Positions 1 to 9,238 of a DNA stretch of 64,000 bases are shown piece after piece. The position numbers and the translations under genes were made by a program. Each line of letters starts with the position of its first letter. Position 1 is the stretch's first letter. The DNA is from Pseudopelagicola sp. GTDB taxonomy: Bacteria; Pseudomonadota; Alphaproteobacteria; Rhodobacterales; Rhodobacteraceae. The stretch covers positions 21,345-85,344 of the forward strand of contig JAPHRE010000041.1 in assembly GCA_026195905.1 (NCBI GenBank). Reading direction: 5' to 3'. The notes under the pieces are model-generated. The model made no database searches. It saw only the letters and a program-made list of their open reading frames with translations, and was not told where the DNA came from.

Positions 1-1
1 C

Positions 2-697
2 CATGATCCGCTTGGGGCGGAAACCGGCAAGAAGGGCGCTGCGGACGCGCCCCGCTTTGATGGGGTGTTTCGCATCGACCTTGATATTGACGCGACCGAG
101 GACATGGTGCGGTTTTCCAAGCCGCCGCTTGAGGTTGCGGTTGAAACGGCCAAGGGCACCGCGCTGCGCCTGATTGGGGCGCATCTTAAATCCAAAGCGC
201 CGCATGGGGCGCGCGGCCGTGACGAGGTCATGCGGATGTCGATTGCCAACCGGCGCAAACAACTGGCGCAGGCGATCTGGCTCCGCCGCCGGGTTGAGGA
301 TCATCTGACGGCGGGCGACTCGCTTATCTTGTTGGGCGATCTCAACGATGGTCCGGGGCTTGATGAATACGAACATCTTTTCGGGCGCTCCTCGGTTGAA
401 ATTATCATGGGAAGTGAAGCCGGCCCTTGCCTTTATGACCCTCACGCCCGCGAAGCCCTGCGCAATCGCATGGGCGCGGCGGCCACGACCTCGCGGTTTT
501 ATCTTGCCAACCAGAAACGCTATCTTCAGGCGTTGCTTGACTACGTGATGATCTCGGCGGACCTGCGCGGGCTTGGGCCGGAATGGCGGATTTGGCACCC
601 GTTCAACGATGCTGATTGCTGGGCCGTGCCAGAGTTGCGCGCGGCCTTGCTTACGGCGTCGGATCATTTTCCCGTCAGCCTTGATATTGACGTGTGA
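2..697 (+). CDS. Endonuclease/exonuclease/phosphatase family protein, 5' truncated
   Basis: The reading frame is open from the first bases of the window, so the gene begins upstream and about 231 C-terminal residues are visible. The fragment carries the motifs LLGDLNDGPG and, at the C-terminus, ASDHFPV, which match the metal-binding Asn/Asp and the terminal Asp-His of the DNase I-like fold. A segment GAHLKSKAP matches the usual central strand. Members hydrolyse phosphodiester or phosphomonoester bonds in nucleic acids, lipids or inositol phosphates, so the substrate cannot be assigned from the fragment. The next gene follows closely on the same strand. The GTG at position 65 is internal and not a start. 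Confidence 0.8.
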   Translation, partial: HDPLGAETGKKGAADAPRFDGVFRIDLDIDATEDMVRFSKPPLEVAVETAKGTALRLIGAHLKSKAPHGARGRDEVMRMSIANRRKQLAQAIWLRRRVEDHLTAGDSLILLGDLNDGPGLDEYEHLFGRSSVEIIMGSEAGPCLYDPHAREALRNRMGAAATTSRFYLANQKRYLQALLDYVMISADLRGLGPEWRIWHPFNDADCWAVPELRAALLTASDHFPVSLDIDV

Positions 698-727
698 CCC
701 TTGAAAACAGGACTGGAGCGCCCCCAC

Positions 728-1129
728 ATGACGTCTATGAAACCCGCTGTCTTTGCCCTTGCCGTTCTTCTTGTCGCGTCGCCTGCCGTGGCGGAGGAAA
801 ACCAGACCGAGGGCCAAGCGCCCGAAGAGGGGCTTAGCCTCATGGAAGAAGGGGCCAAGCTCTTTCTCAAGGGGCTACAACGGCAAATGGAACCGGCCAT
901 CGAGGGGCTTGAAGGCTTTGCCGACAAGGCCGGCCCGGCGCTAAGGTCATTTGTCGAGGAGATGGGGCCGGCGCTTTCGGATCTTGCGGGCAAGGTCGAA
1001 GACTGGAGCGTCTATGAGGCGCCCGAGATGCTTCCCAACGGCGATATCATCATTCGGCGCAAACCCGCCCCCGAGGACACGCCAGAGCCAGAGCTGGAGA
1101 TGGACGAGGACGGGGCGACCGATATCTGA
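728..1129 (+). CDS. Small exported protein of unknown function
   Basis: Encodes 133 residues. The start is set at the ATG at 728 because GGAG lies nine bases before it; a further in-frame ATG is at 737 and the upstream TTG at 701 is unlikely. A clear signal peptide (hydrophobic core followed by SPAVA) is followed by a mature protein very rich in Glu and Asp with amphipathic helical segments, for example SLMEEGAKLFLKGLQ. It ends in a conserved-looking LPNGDIIIRRKP patch and an acidic tail. Similar proteins are often labelled AAA+ ATPase in roseobacter genomes, but there is no Walker motif here, so that label is not supported. Probably periplasmic. Confidence 0.7.
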   Translation: MTSMKPAVFALAVLLVASPAVAEENQTEGQAPEEGLSLMEEGAKLFLKGLQRQMEPAIEGLEGFADKAGPALRSFVEEMGPALSDLAGKVEDWSVYEAPEMLPNGDIIIRRKPAPEDTPEPELEMDEDGATDI

Positions 1130-1159
1130 TCGGCACCGGCCCGTCGTAAGGCGCATGTC

Positions 1160-2701
1160 CTAGCGTTTGATTTTGATGATCGGCTCGGCGTCAAGAGAGG
1201 CCGCCAGAGAGGCAAACCGCGCTTCGGCCACCTCGCCAAAAAGCGCCTGTGATCCGGCGGGCAGGTGCAATTCCAACTCGCCCTTTTTGGGCCGCCATTT
1301 GAGCGCGCCCATTTCGGCGTTCTTATCCATCCACAGCATCGCGCCAAAGCGCATGGCCTTGCCAAGCACTTCGGCCTTCTTTTGGTTTTTTTCGTCAATC
1401 AGGTCGTATAGCCCTTCGAACCGCGTCCCCTCGCGCTTGTTGCGATAGCGATGCAGCAGGGCGAGGCCAAGGAAAACCCGTTCCGAATGCCGCAGCCCGC
1501 CGAGATTGGCGCGGGTGGCATTGTCGAAACAGACCTCGGCGCGGTAATCGGGATGCGCCCGCCAACTCACATCATGCAAAAGACAGGCCGCCCGCAAGAG
1601 GCGGAGCGTATCGTGGCGCGCGGTGTTGAAAAGCGGGCGAATAAAGCCGTAAAGCTGTTTGCCAAACCCCGGCAGGCGGGCATCCTTGGACTCGGCAAAG
1701 CGGCAGGCCTCGATGAGCGGATCACGGGCGCGCAGCGGGCCGGGCATTTGCTCGTAAAGCATGCCCTCGCGGATGCCGTAAGAGCTTACGGCGATGTCAT
1801 GGGGCTTGAATTGGCGCACCACGGCCTTCAGCACGTCAATCGCATAAGGCACGAGCGCCATACGGTTCGACGACACACCACAGCGCGCGCGAAGCGCGTC
1901 CGGGTCGTGCTCGGCGATGTAATTTGCCGTGGCGTTGATCGCCTTGGCGCTCATGCGGTATTCATGCAGCACATGCAGCGGATAGCCGCGCCGCTCCATG
2001 TCGATACGGGCGATGGCCCGCCATGAGCCGCCGACAAGGAACAGGCGATTGCGCTGGTTGCCCATCGTGTCCGCAAGCCCGGCCAGCGTTTCGTTGATAA
2101 AGGCCTTGCGCCCCTTTTTGCCGCCCTTGATTTCGCGAAGTTTGAGCGGCCCAAGCGGCGAGGTCACGCGCTTGCCGACGTCGCCATCGTGAATCTCGGC
2201 CAATTCCATCGACGAGCCACCAATATCGCAGACCAACCCATAAGAGCCGGGCCAGCCCAAAAGCACCCCTTGCGCCGAAAGCCGGGCTTCTTCCTGTCCG
2301 TCGATGACGTGGATGCGCAGGCCTGTTTCGCGCAGCACCTCGTCGCAAAAATCCTGTCCGTCCTCGGCTTCTCGCACGGCGGCGGTCGCGACGGCGGTGA
2401 GGTCTCCATGACAAATCTGGCGGGCCAAGGCCTGAAAGCGGCGGAGCGCCGAAAGCGCGCGGGCGCGGCCTTCGGGGTTGAGGCGCCCCGTTTCCGAAAG
2501 CCCGGCGCCAAGGGCGCACATGATCTTTTCGTTGTAGAAATAGGCGGGGCTTCGGGCGGCCCCGTCAAACACCACAAGGCGGACAGAGTTTGACCCCACA
2601 TCGACAACGCCAACCCGGCTTAGGGCGCGTGAAGAGGGATCGTTGAAAAGCGGGCGGCCAAACACCCCCCAGTCCTGCGCCGTGTCGGTGTCGCCGTCCA
2701 T
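1160..2701 (-). CDS. ppx: Exopolyphosphatase / Ppx-GppA family phosphatase
   Basis: 513 residues. The N-terminal phosphate-binding loop VDVGSNSVRLVVFDG (around residues 32-46) and the second phosphate motif VCDIGGSSMELAEI (around 155-168) define the ASKHA-type Ppx/GppA fold. The C-terminal half has an HD-like segment, LLHDVSWRAHPDYR, as in long Ppx proteins. The expected reaction is processive removal of terminal phosphate from polyphosphate, or hydrolysis of pppGpp. It lies 118 bases downstream of ppk on the same strand, which favours the polyphosphate role and makes synthesis and breakdown genes neighbours at the end of one operon. Confidence 0.93.
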   Translation of the reverse strand: MDGDTDTAQDWGVFGRPLFNDPSSRALSRVGVVDVGSNSVRLVVFDGAARSPAYFYNEKIMCALGAGLSETGRLNPEGRARALSALRRFQALARQICHGDLTAVATAAVREAEDGQDFCDEVLRETGLRIHVIDGQEEARLSAQGVLLGWPGSYGLVCDIGGSSMELAEIHDGDVGKRVTSPLGPLKLREIKGGKKGRKAFINETLAGLADTMGNQRNRLFLVGGSWRAIARIDMERRGYPLHVLHEYRMSAKAINATANYIAEHDPDALRARCGVSSNRMALVPYAIDVLKAVVRQFKPHDIAVSSYGIREGMLYEQMPGPLRARDPLIEACRFAESKDARLPGFGKQLYGFIRPLFNTARHDTLRLLRAACLLHDVSWRAHPDYRAEVCFDNATRANLGGLRHSERVFLGLALLHRYRNKREGTRFEGLYDLIDEKNQKKAEVLGKAMRFGAMLWMDKNAEMGALKWRPKKGELELHLPAGSQALFGEVAEARFASLAASLDAEPIIKIKR

Positions 2702-2819
2702 GATTCCCCCAATTCGGTCTCGGGGCAGTTTATCCGCCCCAGCCCCCCGCAGGTCAACCGCAGGACCGCCACAGGCGCGCCGATTTCGTCACCGACATCG
2801 CGCGCGCCGATCGGGGCGG

Positions 2820-4994
2820 TTAGTCCTCGGTATGGGTCAGTTTTGGCACATCCGATGCCCCCGCCGATCCTCGCCCTGAAAGCGAGGGGTATTCCATAAA
2901 GAACCTATGGCAAGAGAAGGCAAATTCGCCCTCGGCAATTTCGGCGCGCTTGAAATGGCCGTCCGGGCTCATCACCCAACTTTGCGCCACATCGGCAAGA
3001 TTTGCGGCCATGATCTGGCTGACGATCTGGGCTTTGACGGTGGCGTTGTTGATCTCGACAAGCGTTTCAACGCGGCGGTTGAGGTTGCGCCCCATCCAGT
3101 CGGCAGACGAGATAAACACGCGTGCTTTTTTGGACGGAAGCCCCGCGCCATTGCCAAAACAGACAATGCGCGAATGCTCAAGGAACCGGCCCACGACGGA
3201 TTTGACGCGGATATTCTCCGATAGCCCTTTGACGCCGGGACGCAGCCCGCAAATGCCCCGGATCACAAGCGAGATTTTGACCCCGGCCTGGCTCGCACGG
3301 TAGAGTGCGTCGATGACCTCGGCGTCGATGAGGGCGTTCATCTTGGCCCAGATTTCGGCCGGTTTTCCCGCTTTGGCATGGTCGATTTCGCGGCCGATCA
3401 TCTCGATCAGGCGCGGCTTGAGCGAGAGCGGCGAAATCGCAAGATTGTCGAGCTTTGCGGGTTCTACATAGCCCGAAAGATAATTGAACACCTTGGTCGC
3501 ATCGCGGCCCAAATCGGGGTCGCAGGTAAACAGGCTCAGGTCGGTATAAATCTTCGCCGTGATCGGATGATAATTGCCGGTGCCGTAGTGGGTATAGGTC
3601 ACAAGCTGGTCGCCCTCACGGCGCACCACGGTCGAAATCTTGGCGTGGGTTTTCCAGTCGGTGAACCCATAGACCACATGCGCGCCTGCCCGTTCAAGGC
3701 GGCGGGATTGGCGGATATTGGCGGCCTCGTCAAATCGCGCCTTAAGCTCGACAAGGGCGGTGACGGATTTGCCATCCTCCGCCGCTTCGCAGAGGGCTTC
3801 GACGATGGGCGAGTTTTTTGAGGTCCGATAGAGCGTCTGTTTGATCGCCACGACATCGGGATCACGCGCCGCCTGTTGCAGGAAGCGCACCACCATGTCG
3901 AAGGTCTCGTAGGGGTGGTGCAGAAGCATGTCTTTTTGGCGGATCGCGGCGAACATATCGCCGTCGAAATCCTGAACCCGCTCCGGCACGCGCGGCGTAA
4001 ACGAGGGCCAAAGCAGGTCGGTCCGCTCATCCACGACAAGCTCTTTGAGGTCGGCAAGCCCGATCATGCCGTCGATCTCAACGACCTCGTCCTCGGTCAC
4101 GTGAAGCTCTTCCATGATGAGCGACGTAAGCGCCTTGGGGGCGTCGGTCGAGATTTTCATCCGCACGACCTCGCCCCGGCGGCGCCGTTTCAGGGCGACT
4201 TCGAACTCGCGCACAAGGTCTTCGGCTTCGTCCTCGACCTCAAGATCGCTATCGCGCAGGACGCGGAACGAACAATGCCCCTTGGCCTTGTAGCCGGGAA
4301 ACAGGCTATGCAGGTGCAACAGCAGCAACTCTTCGAGGGGCAAGGCCCGGATCACGCCATCGGGCGACGGCAGGAAGATAAAGCGGTCAATCTGATGCGG
4401 GATCGGCAAAAGCGCGTTGAGCTTGCCCTTGTCCTTGATCCGCTCCAGTTGCAGCGCCAGCGAATAGCCGGTGTTGGGAATGAACGGGAACGGGTGCGCC
4501 GGGTCGATGGCAAGCGGCGACAGAACCGGAAACACCTTGTTAAAGAAGGTGTCGGCCAGGAATTCCTCGTCCTGCGGCTCGATCGCCTTGTGATCGAGGA
4601 TAAAGATATTCTCGTCTTCCATCTCGGCGCGCAGGGCGCGGAACATGCGTTGCTGCGATTGCAGAAGGTTGCGGGCGTCCTCGTTGATGAGGATAAGCTG
4701 TTCGGCGGGGGTCAGGCCGTCTTGTGCCGGGGTGGTGTTGTTCTCGCGCACAAGTTCGCGCAGGCCCGCGACGCGGACGGTATAAAACTCATCAAGATTG
4801 GTCGCCGAGATCGACAAAAACCGGAGCCGTTCAAGCAGCGGCACGCGCATATGCTCGGATTCTTCAAGCACACGCCAGTTGAACCCAAGCCAGCTCAGCT
4901 CGCGGTTATAAAAACGGCTCGGGCCTTGCGGGTCGATTTCGGGAATTTCAACCGCGGGCGGGAAATCAGATTTGAGAAAGTCAGCGTATGTCAT
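2820..4994 (-). CDS. ppk: Polyphosphate kinase 1
   Basis: 724 residues, full length for PPK1. It catalyses reversible transfer of the ATP gamma-phosphate to polyphosphate. The N-terminal domain begins with FYNRELSWLGFNWRVLEE, the family signature. The two phospholipase D-like C-terminal domains carry the phospho-accepting histidine region THYGTGNYHP and the second histidine motif FLEHSRIVCFGNG. The gene follows hdaA by 55 bases and precedes ppx, forming a co-directional unit with perM. No obvious defect. Confidence 0.97.
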   Translation of the reverse strand: MTYADFLKSDFPPAVEIPEIDPQGPSRFYNRELSWLGFNWRVLEESEHMRVPLLERLRFLSISATNLDEFYTVRVAGLRELVRENNTTPAQDGLTPAEQLILINEDARNLLQSQQRMFRALRAEMEDENIFILDHKAIEPQDEEFLADTFFNKVFPVLSPLAIDPAHPFPFIPNTGYSLALQLERIKDKGKLNALLPIPHQIDRFIFLPSPDGVIRALPLEELLLLHLHSLFPGYKAKGHCSFRVLRDSDLEVEDEAEDLVREFEVALKRRRRGEVVRMKISTDAPKALTSLIMEELHVTEDEVVEIDGMIGLADLKELVVDERTDLLWPSFTPRVPERVQDFDGDMFAAIRQKDMLLHHPYETFDMVVRFLQQAARDPDVVAIKQTLYRTSKNSPIVEALCEAAEDGKSVTALVELKARFDEAANIRQSRRLERAGAHVVYGFTDWKTHAKISTVVRREGDQLVTYTHYGTGNYHPITAKIYTDLSLFTCDPDLGRDATKVFNYLSGYVEPAKLDNLAISPLSLKPRLIEMIGREIDHAKAGKPAEIWAKMNALIDAEVIDALYRASQAGVKISLVIRGICGLRPGVKGLSENIRVKSVVGRFLEHSRIVCFGNGAGLPSKKARVFISSADWMGRNLNRRVETLVEINNATVKAQIVSQIMAANLADVAQSWVMSPDGHFKRAEIAEGEFAFSCHRFFMEYPSLSGRGSAGASDVPKLTHTED

Positions 4995-5049
4995 GGCGTC
5001 GATATCGCATCCTCAAGTAACGGAGACATAACACTATCTGCCTGTTTTT

Positions 5050-5748
5050 TCAGGAAGTCCAGCCGGGCAGAGCGGGGTTTTGTGCCGTGTCGAGAGCCCG
5101 GCGCGCAAGGGCGCGGGTCAGGGGGCGCTGTTCGCTGAGCGAGAGCGTGTCGAGGCGCTCGACAATATCGCGCGCGGCGTCAAACGAGCGGTTCATACGC
5201 CCGACAAGATAGGGGATCACGTCCGGGTGCGGCATGATCTGGCGGTCGTTGAACAGCTTGGCCAGAACCACCGCGAGGAGCGTGTCATCAGGCTCCTCAA
5301 GCGTGGCCACCGTGGTGCCTTGCATCCGGCTTTTGAGGTCGGGAAGCGATAGCCCCCAATGCGTCGGGTCGCCCGGTCCACTCAGAAGCAGGCTCTGGCC
5401 TTCGGCAAGCACGAGGTTGTGCAGATGAAAAAGCGCGGTTTGGGCGTCGGCATCATCGGCGATGTCCGGCACGTCCTCAACGGCGACCGGACCCTGCGCA
5501 AGCGCGGGAATATCCACGCCGCCAAGATCACGCGCGGCGATGATCCTGGCCCCGGAGCGCGCGGCCCACACATGGGTCAGATGCGTCTTGCCCGCCCCCG
5601 ACGGCCCCGCCAGCAACATCTTGCCGCCGGGCCAGTTGGGCCAGCTTTCAATCAGGCCAAGCGCTATGGCGTTGGCGGGGCTGACAAAGAAATCGTCGCG
5701 CCCCAGCGCGGTGCGCACAGGCAGGGTCAGGTTGAGTTGTTGAGGCAT
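5050..5748 (-). CDS. hdaA: DnaA-related regulatory protein Hda/HdaA
   Basis: 232 residues from the ATG at 5748; the much longer open frame upstream is not credible because the first 68 residues are Arg/Cys-rich and overlap perM. The protein starts MPQQLNLTLPVR, which resembles the clamp-binding QL-type N-terminus of Hda. It has a Walker A (GPSGAGKTHL) and a Walker B-like VAVEDVPD but lacks the DnaA DNA-binding domain IV. Hda binds the DNA polymerase sliding clamp and promotes hydrolysis of DnaA-bound ATP, limiting re-initiation. Only one base separates its start from the perM stop, so the two are almost certainly co-translated. Confidence 0.9.
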   Translation of the reverse strand: MPQQLNLTLPVRTALGRDDFFVSPANAIALGLIESWPNWPGGKMLLAGPSGAGKTHLTHVWAARSGARIIAARDLGGVDIPALAQGPVAVEDVPDIADDADAQTALFHLHNLVLAEGQSLLLSGPGDPTHWGLSLPDLKSRMQGTTVATLEEPDDTLLAVVLAKLFNDRQIMPHPDVIPYLVGRMNRSFDAARDIVERLDTLSLSEQRPLTRALARRALDTAQNPALPGWTS

Positions 5749-5749
5749 C

Positions 5750-6823
5750 CTAGTCCTCGTCCTGCCCATTCGCGGACAGGCCGGTATAGAGGCGTGAGGA
5801 TTTATAGTGCCCAATGGCAAACCGGGCGAGAACCCCCATCGACGCCGCAACCGGCACCGCGACCAACATGCCGACAAACCCGAACAAGGCGCCAAACACC
5901 GCCAGCGCGAGGATGAGCCAGACCGGATGCAGCCCCACCGAAGAGCCGACAAGGTTCGGGGTCAGGACATTGCCCTCAACCACCTGCCCAAGGACAAAAA
6001 TCCCCGCGACAAGCCCCAGCGAAAGCCAATCGCCCCAAAACTGAAACAGGCCAAGACCAATCGCCAATGCGCCGCCCAAGACTGCGCCGACATAGGGGAT
6101 AAACGTAATCAGCCCGGCAAATGCCCCTACGACAAGGCCAAATTGCAGCCCCACAAGCATCAGCGCGATGGCGTAATAGGTGCCAAGCACGACACAAACC
6201 GTCCCCATGCCGCGAATGAACGAGGCCAGCGTTTTGTCGATCTCACCGGCCAGCTTGCGAATGGTGGGCGCATGGTCGCGCGGCAAAAGCCCATCAACCT
6301 GCGCGATCATATTGTCCCAATCCATCAAAAGGTAAAAGGCCACGACGGGCACGATCACCAGCAACATCACCACGTTGAGAAGCGACAAGGCCGAGCTGAG
6401 CACGCCCTGAAGCAGCGCCCCGCCGCGTTCCTGCACCGCTTGGCCGACCTTCATCAGGGTTTCGCGCGCCGCCGATCCTTCGCGTAAAAGTTCGGGGAAG
6501 CGTTCGTTGAGGAAACTTTGCAAATCGCGCGCGATATCGGGGGCGATATTGAACAGGGTGACAAGCTGTTGGATGAGGGTCGGTATCACCGCCAGCGCCA
6601 GAACGACAAAAATCACCAGCGCCACCAGTGTGATGACTACGGTCGCCATGATCCGGCTCAGGCCCATGCTCTCAAGCTTGTCGGCGACGGGATCAAGGAA
6701 ATAGGCAATCGCGCCGCCAAGGATAAACGGCAGCATGATATCCCCCAGATACCAGAGCGCGAGGCCGAACATCGCCAGCGCGATACCCCAGTATTTCATC
6801 TGATCTCGGACCGGCAGTGCCAT
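5750..6823 (-). CDS. AI-2E family transporter / PerM-like membrane protein
   Basis: 357 residues from the ATG at 6823, chosen because AAGGAA precedes it at good spacing and the first transmembrane helix begins soon after (MKYWGIALAMFGLALWYLGD). Several hydrophobic segments follow, including LLNVVMLLVIVPVVAFYLLM and FGLVVGAFAGLITFIPYVGA, the latter containing the family's conserved FIPYVG. Members are proposed efflux carriers for AI-2 or other small solutes; the substrate here is unknown. First gene of the perM-hdaA-ppk-ppx set. Confidence 0.88.
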   Translation of the reverse strand: MALPVRDQMKYWGIALAMFGLALWYLGDIMLPFILGGAIAYFLDPVADKLESMGLSRIMATVVITLVALVIFVVLALAVIPTLIQQLVTLFNIAPDIARDLQSFLNERFPELLREGSAARETLMKVGQAVQERGGALLQGVLSSALSLLNVVMLLVIVPVVAFYLLMDWDNMIAQVDGLLPRDHAPTIRKLAGEIDKTLASFIRGMGTVCVVLGTYYAIALMLVGLQFGLVVGAFAGLITFIPYVGAVLGGALAIGLGLFQFWGDWLSLGLVAGIFVLGQVVEGNVLTPNLVGSSVGLHPVWLILALAVFGALFGFVGMLVAVPVAASMGVLARFAIGHYKSSRLYTGLSANGQDED

Positions 6824-6885
6824 CACAGTTCCTTTTCGTGTTTCTTTCCACATTGCCCAGACCGGGCCACAGTTCAAGAGGTAGC

Positions 6886-6925
6886 ACTAAAAAGAAGGCC
6901 CGACATGCAGCGCATATCGGGCCTT
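6886..6925 (-). terminator. Intrinsic terminator after the fasciclin gene
   Basis: AAGGCCCGA (6895-6903) pairs with TCGGGCCTT (6917-6925). Read on the minus strand the stem is followed by CTTTTTAG, a U-tract. It sits 46 bases beyond the stop codon of the fasciclin-domain gene and isolates it from perM. Confidence 0.8.
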
Positions 6926-6970
6926 GGCGGGCGAACGCAGTGCATGCGCCCTATGATCTATGATCGTCTA

Positions 6971-7495
6971 TTAGTGGCAGGCAGGGCGCGTGCCCGGCAG
7001 CAGGACTTTGTCGATGACGTGGATGACGCCATTGGAGGCCTTGATATCGGCAATCACAACATTGGCCATCTCGCCGGTGCCATCCGCGATGGTCACGCCC
7101 GATGCGCCCTTGGTGATGCACAGGCGCTCGGAGGTCAGGACCGGCTTGAAGTAGTTGGAGCCGTTCGGGATCTGAGCGGCCATCAGTTCGCGGTCATCCA
7201 CGTGATAGAGGAGGACATTGGTCAGCTGGCCTTTGTTTTCTGGCTTGAGCAGGGTTTCGACGGTGCCCTCGGGCAGGGCGGCAAAGGCGTCGTTGACCGG
7301 GGCGTAGACAGTGAACGGGCCGTCCCCCTGAAGGGTTTCGACAAGACCGGCGGCCGACACAGCGGCCACGAGGGTCGAGAAGCGGTCATCGCCTGCGGCA
7401 ATGTCGACGATGGTTTTCTTGCCGTGACCATCGGCGAAGGCCGAGGTGGCTGCGGTGGCGACAAGGGCGGCGGTCAGAGCGAGCTTGCGAAACAT
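6971..7495 (-). CDS. Secreted fasciclin (FAS1) domain protein
   Basis: 174 residues. A signal peptide ends at TSAFA, followed by one FAS1 domain: the first conserved block is FSTLVAAVSAAGLVETL, then GPFTVYAPVNDAFAALP, and the second conserved stretch includes NGVIHVIDKVLLP. Start supported by AAGGAAG just upstream. FAS1 proteins act in adhesion or as surface/periplasmic factors and are common as single-domain exported proteins in alphaproteobacteria. It stands alone, with its own terminator. Confidence 0.92.
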   Translation of the reverse strand: MFRKLALTAALVATAATSAFADGHGKKTIVDIAAGDDRFSTLVAAVSAAGLVETLQGDGPFTVYAPVNDAFAALPEGTVETLLKPENKGQLTNVLLYHVDDRELMAAQIPNGSNYFKPVLTSERLCITKGASGVTIADGTGEMANVVIADIKASNGVIHVIDKVLLPGTRPACH

Positions 7496-7684
7496 AGATA
7501 TCTTCCTTTTGAGATGTGGTCATGCTCGGTGCATGTGAAGGGGATACGACCCTGTTTCAGAATTGGATCATGCGGTAACGGACCCGTGATTAAGCGTGAT
7601 CGCGCCAGCGTGCCGGGGCTTGCCGTTGTCGTGGCGAAGCCATAAACGGGTGCAAAGATTTACCCTATTGTCGATGGAGCCAAT

Positions 7685-9037
7685 ATGCGCCTCTCCCGCT
7701 ACTTCTTGCCTGTTCTGAAAGAGACGCCCTCGGAGGCGCAGATCGTAAGCCACCGCTACATGCTGCGCGCGGGCATGATCAAACAGCAATCCGCCGGAAT
7801 CTATTCCTGGCTGCCGCTTGGCTTCAAAGTGCTGCGCAAGATCGAGAATATCGTGCATGAGGAGCAAATGCGCGCCGGGCATATCCCGATTCAGATGCCG
7901 ATCCTTCAGGGGGCGGACCTGTGGCGCGAGTCTGGCCGCTATGAAGATTACGGGCAGGAGATGCTGCGCATGCAGGACCGGCACGGGCGCGACATGCTGT
8001 TTACGCCGACCGCCGAAGAGATGGTGACGGATATTTTCCGCAGCCACGTGTCCTCTTACAAGGATTTGCCGCTGACCCTCTATCAGATCCAGTGGAAATT
8101 CCGCGATGAAATCCGGCCCCGGTTCGGCGTGATGCGTGGGCGCGAATTCTACATGAAGGACGGGTATAATTTCGACCTTACCAAGGAAGACGCGCTGCAC
8201 GCCTATAACCGCCACCTTGTAAGCTACCTGCGCACCTATGAGCGTATGGGCCTTCAGGCGATCCCGATGCGCGCCGACAGCGGCCCCATCGGCGGCGATG
8301 ACACGCATGAATTCCTCGTCCTTGCCGACACCGGCGAGAGCGAAGTCTTCTATGACAGCGCGGTGACGGACCTGACCTTTGGCGACCGCGAGATTGAGTA
8401 TGACTCGCACGCCGCCTGTCAGGCGATCCTTGATGAGTTCACCTCGAAATATGCGCGCACCGACGAGACCCACGACGAGGCGCTTTTCAATCAGATCCCC
8501 GAAGAACGCCGCCGCGTGGCGCGCGGGATCGAGGTTGGGCAGATTTTCTATTTCGGCACAAAGTATTCCGAACCGCTTGGCGCGACGGTGCAAGATAAGG
8601 ACGGCAACAAGGTGCCGGTCCATATGGGCAGCCACGGCATCGGCGTCTCGCGCCTTCTTGGGGCGATCATCGAGGCCAGCCATGACGAAAAGGGCATTAT
8701 CTGGCCCGAGGGCGTAACGCCGTTTCATTGCGGGATCATCAACCTCAAGCAGGGCGACGACGAGGCCGATGCGGCCTGTGAGGCGCTTTACAAGTCGCTC
8801 ACCGCGCTGGGCCTTGAGCCGCTTTATGATGACCGTAAGGAACGGGCTGGCGCCAAATTCGCGGGTATGGACCTCATCGGTCTGCCGTGGCGGATCACGG
8901 TGGGGCCGCGCGGGCTCAAGAATGGCGTGGTGGAACTCACCAGCCGCCGCACCGGCGAGAGCGAAGAGATGCCCCCCGAACAGGCCGTGGCCAAGATCGC
9001 CGGGATCTACGAAGGCCACATGGTGCGCGGGCTTTAA
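7685..9037 (+). CDS. proS: Prolyl-tRNA synthetase, short alphaproteobacterial type
   Basis: 450 residues. Class II motifs are visible: motif 2 around [21 protein letters not shown] and motif 3 around [16 protein letters not shown]. The long editing insertion of the E. coli-type enzyme is missing, as in mitochondrial and alphaproteobacterial forms, which accounts for the length. The C-terminal anticodon-binding domain begins near [19 protein letters not shown]. It charges tRNA-Pro. The start [13 protein letters not shown] is the family's usual N-terminus. Confidence 0.96.
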   Translation: MRLSRYFLPVLKETPSEAQIVSHRYMLRAGMIKQQSAGIYSWLPLGFKVLRKIENIVHEEQMRAGHIPIQMPILQGADLWRESGRYEDYGQEMLRMQDRHGRDMLFTPTAEEMVTDIFRSHVSSYKDLPLTLYQIQWKFRDEIRPRFGVMRGREFYMKDGYNFDLTKEDALHAYNRHLVSYLRTYERMGLQAIPMRADSGPIGGDDTHEFLVLADTGESEVFYDSAVTDLTFGDREIEYDSHAACQAILDEFTSKYARTDETHDEALFNQIPEERRRVARGIEVGQIFYFGTKYSEPLGATVQDKDGNKVPVHMGSHGIGVSRLLGAIIEASHDEKGIIWPEGVTPFHCGIINLKQGDDEADAACEALYKSLTALGLEPLYDDRKERAGAKFAGMDLIGLPWRITVGPRGLKNGVVELTSRRTGESEEMPPEQAVAKIAGIYEGHMVRGL

Positions 9038-9134
9038 GCGGCGGGCGATGATCGAGCGCTCTGACGGGCGCGCAGGATATCTCGGCAGCGTCCCCTTTTC
9101 AGGGGCCGCTGCCTGCGGAATTTCGCCTCCGGCG

Positions 9135-9157
9135 GGAGTATTTCCACAAAGGTGAAG
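9135..9157 (+). repeat. Dispersed intergenic repeat, copy 1
   Basis: A 23-base segment starting GGAGTATTTCCAC in the 3' flank of proS recurs at 25591-25613 with one mismatch. Both copies sit in gene-free DNA and are preceded by G/C-rich sequence containing a GCTGCC core. The placement suggests a short family of extragenic repeats. Confidence 0.6.
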
Positions 9158-9238
9158 AACCGGGGCTTTCTTGACGGGATCATGCGCCGGGCGTAGGGTT
9201 GAGGTCAAGAAATGGCCGTTTCAAGAGCCGGAGCAGAC

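Noticed and set aside
3876..5138. 420-codon plus-strand frame opposite ppk
   Set aside because: Antisense to an unmistakable ppk gene; no supporting ribosome-binding site or domain.
7568..9208. 546-codon open frame opposite proS
   Set aside because: Shadow of a certain gene in high-GC DNA; composition is rich in His and Arg, as expected for such shadows.
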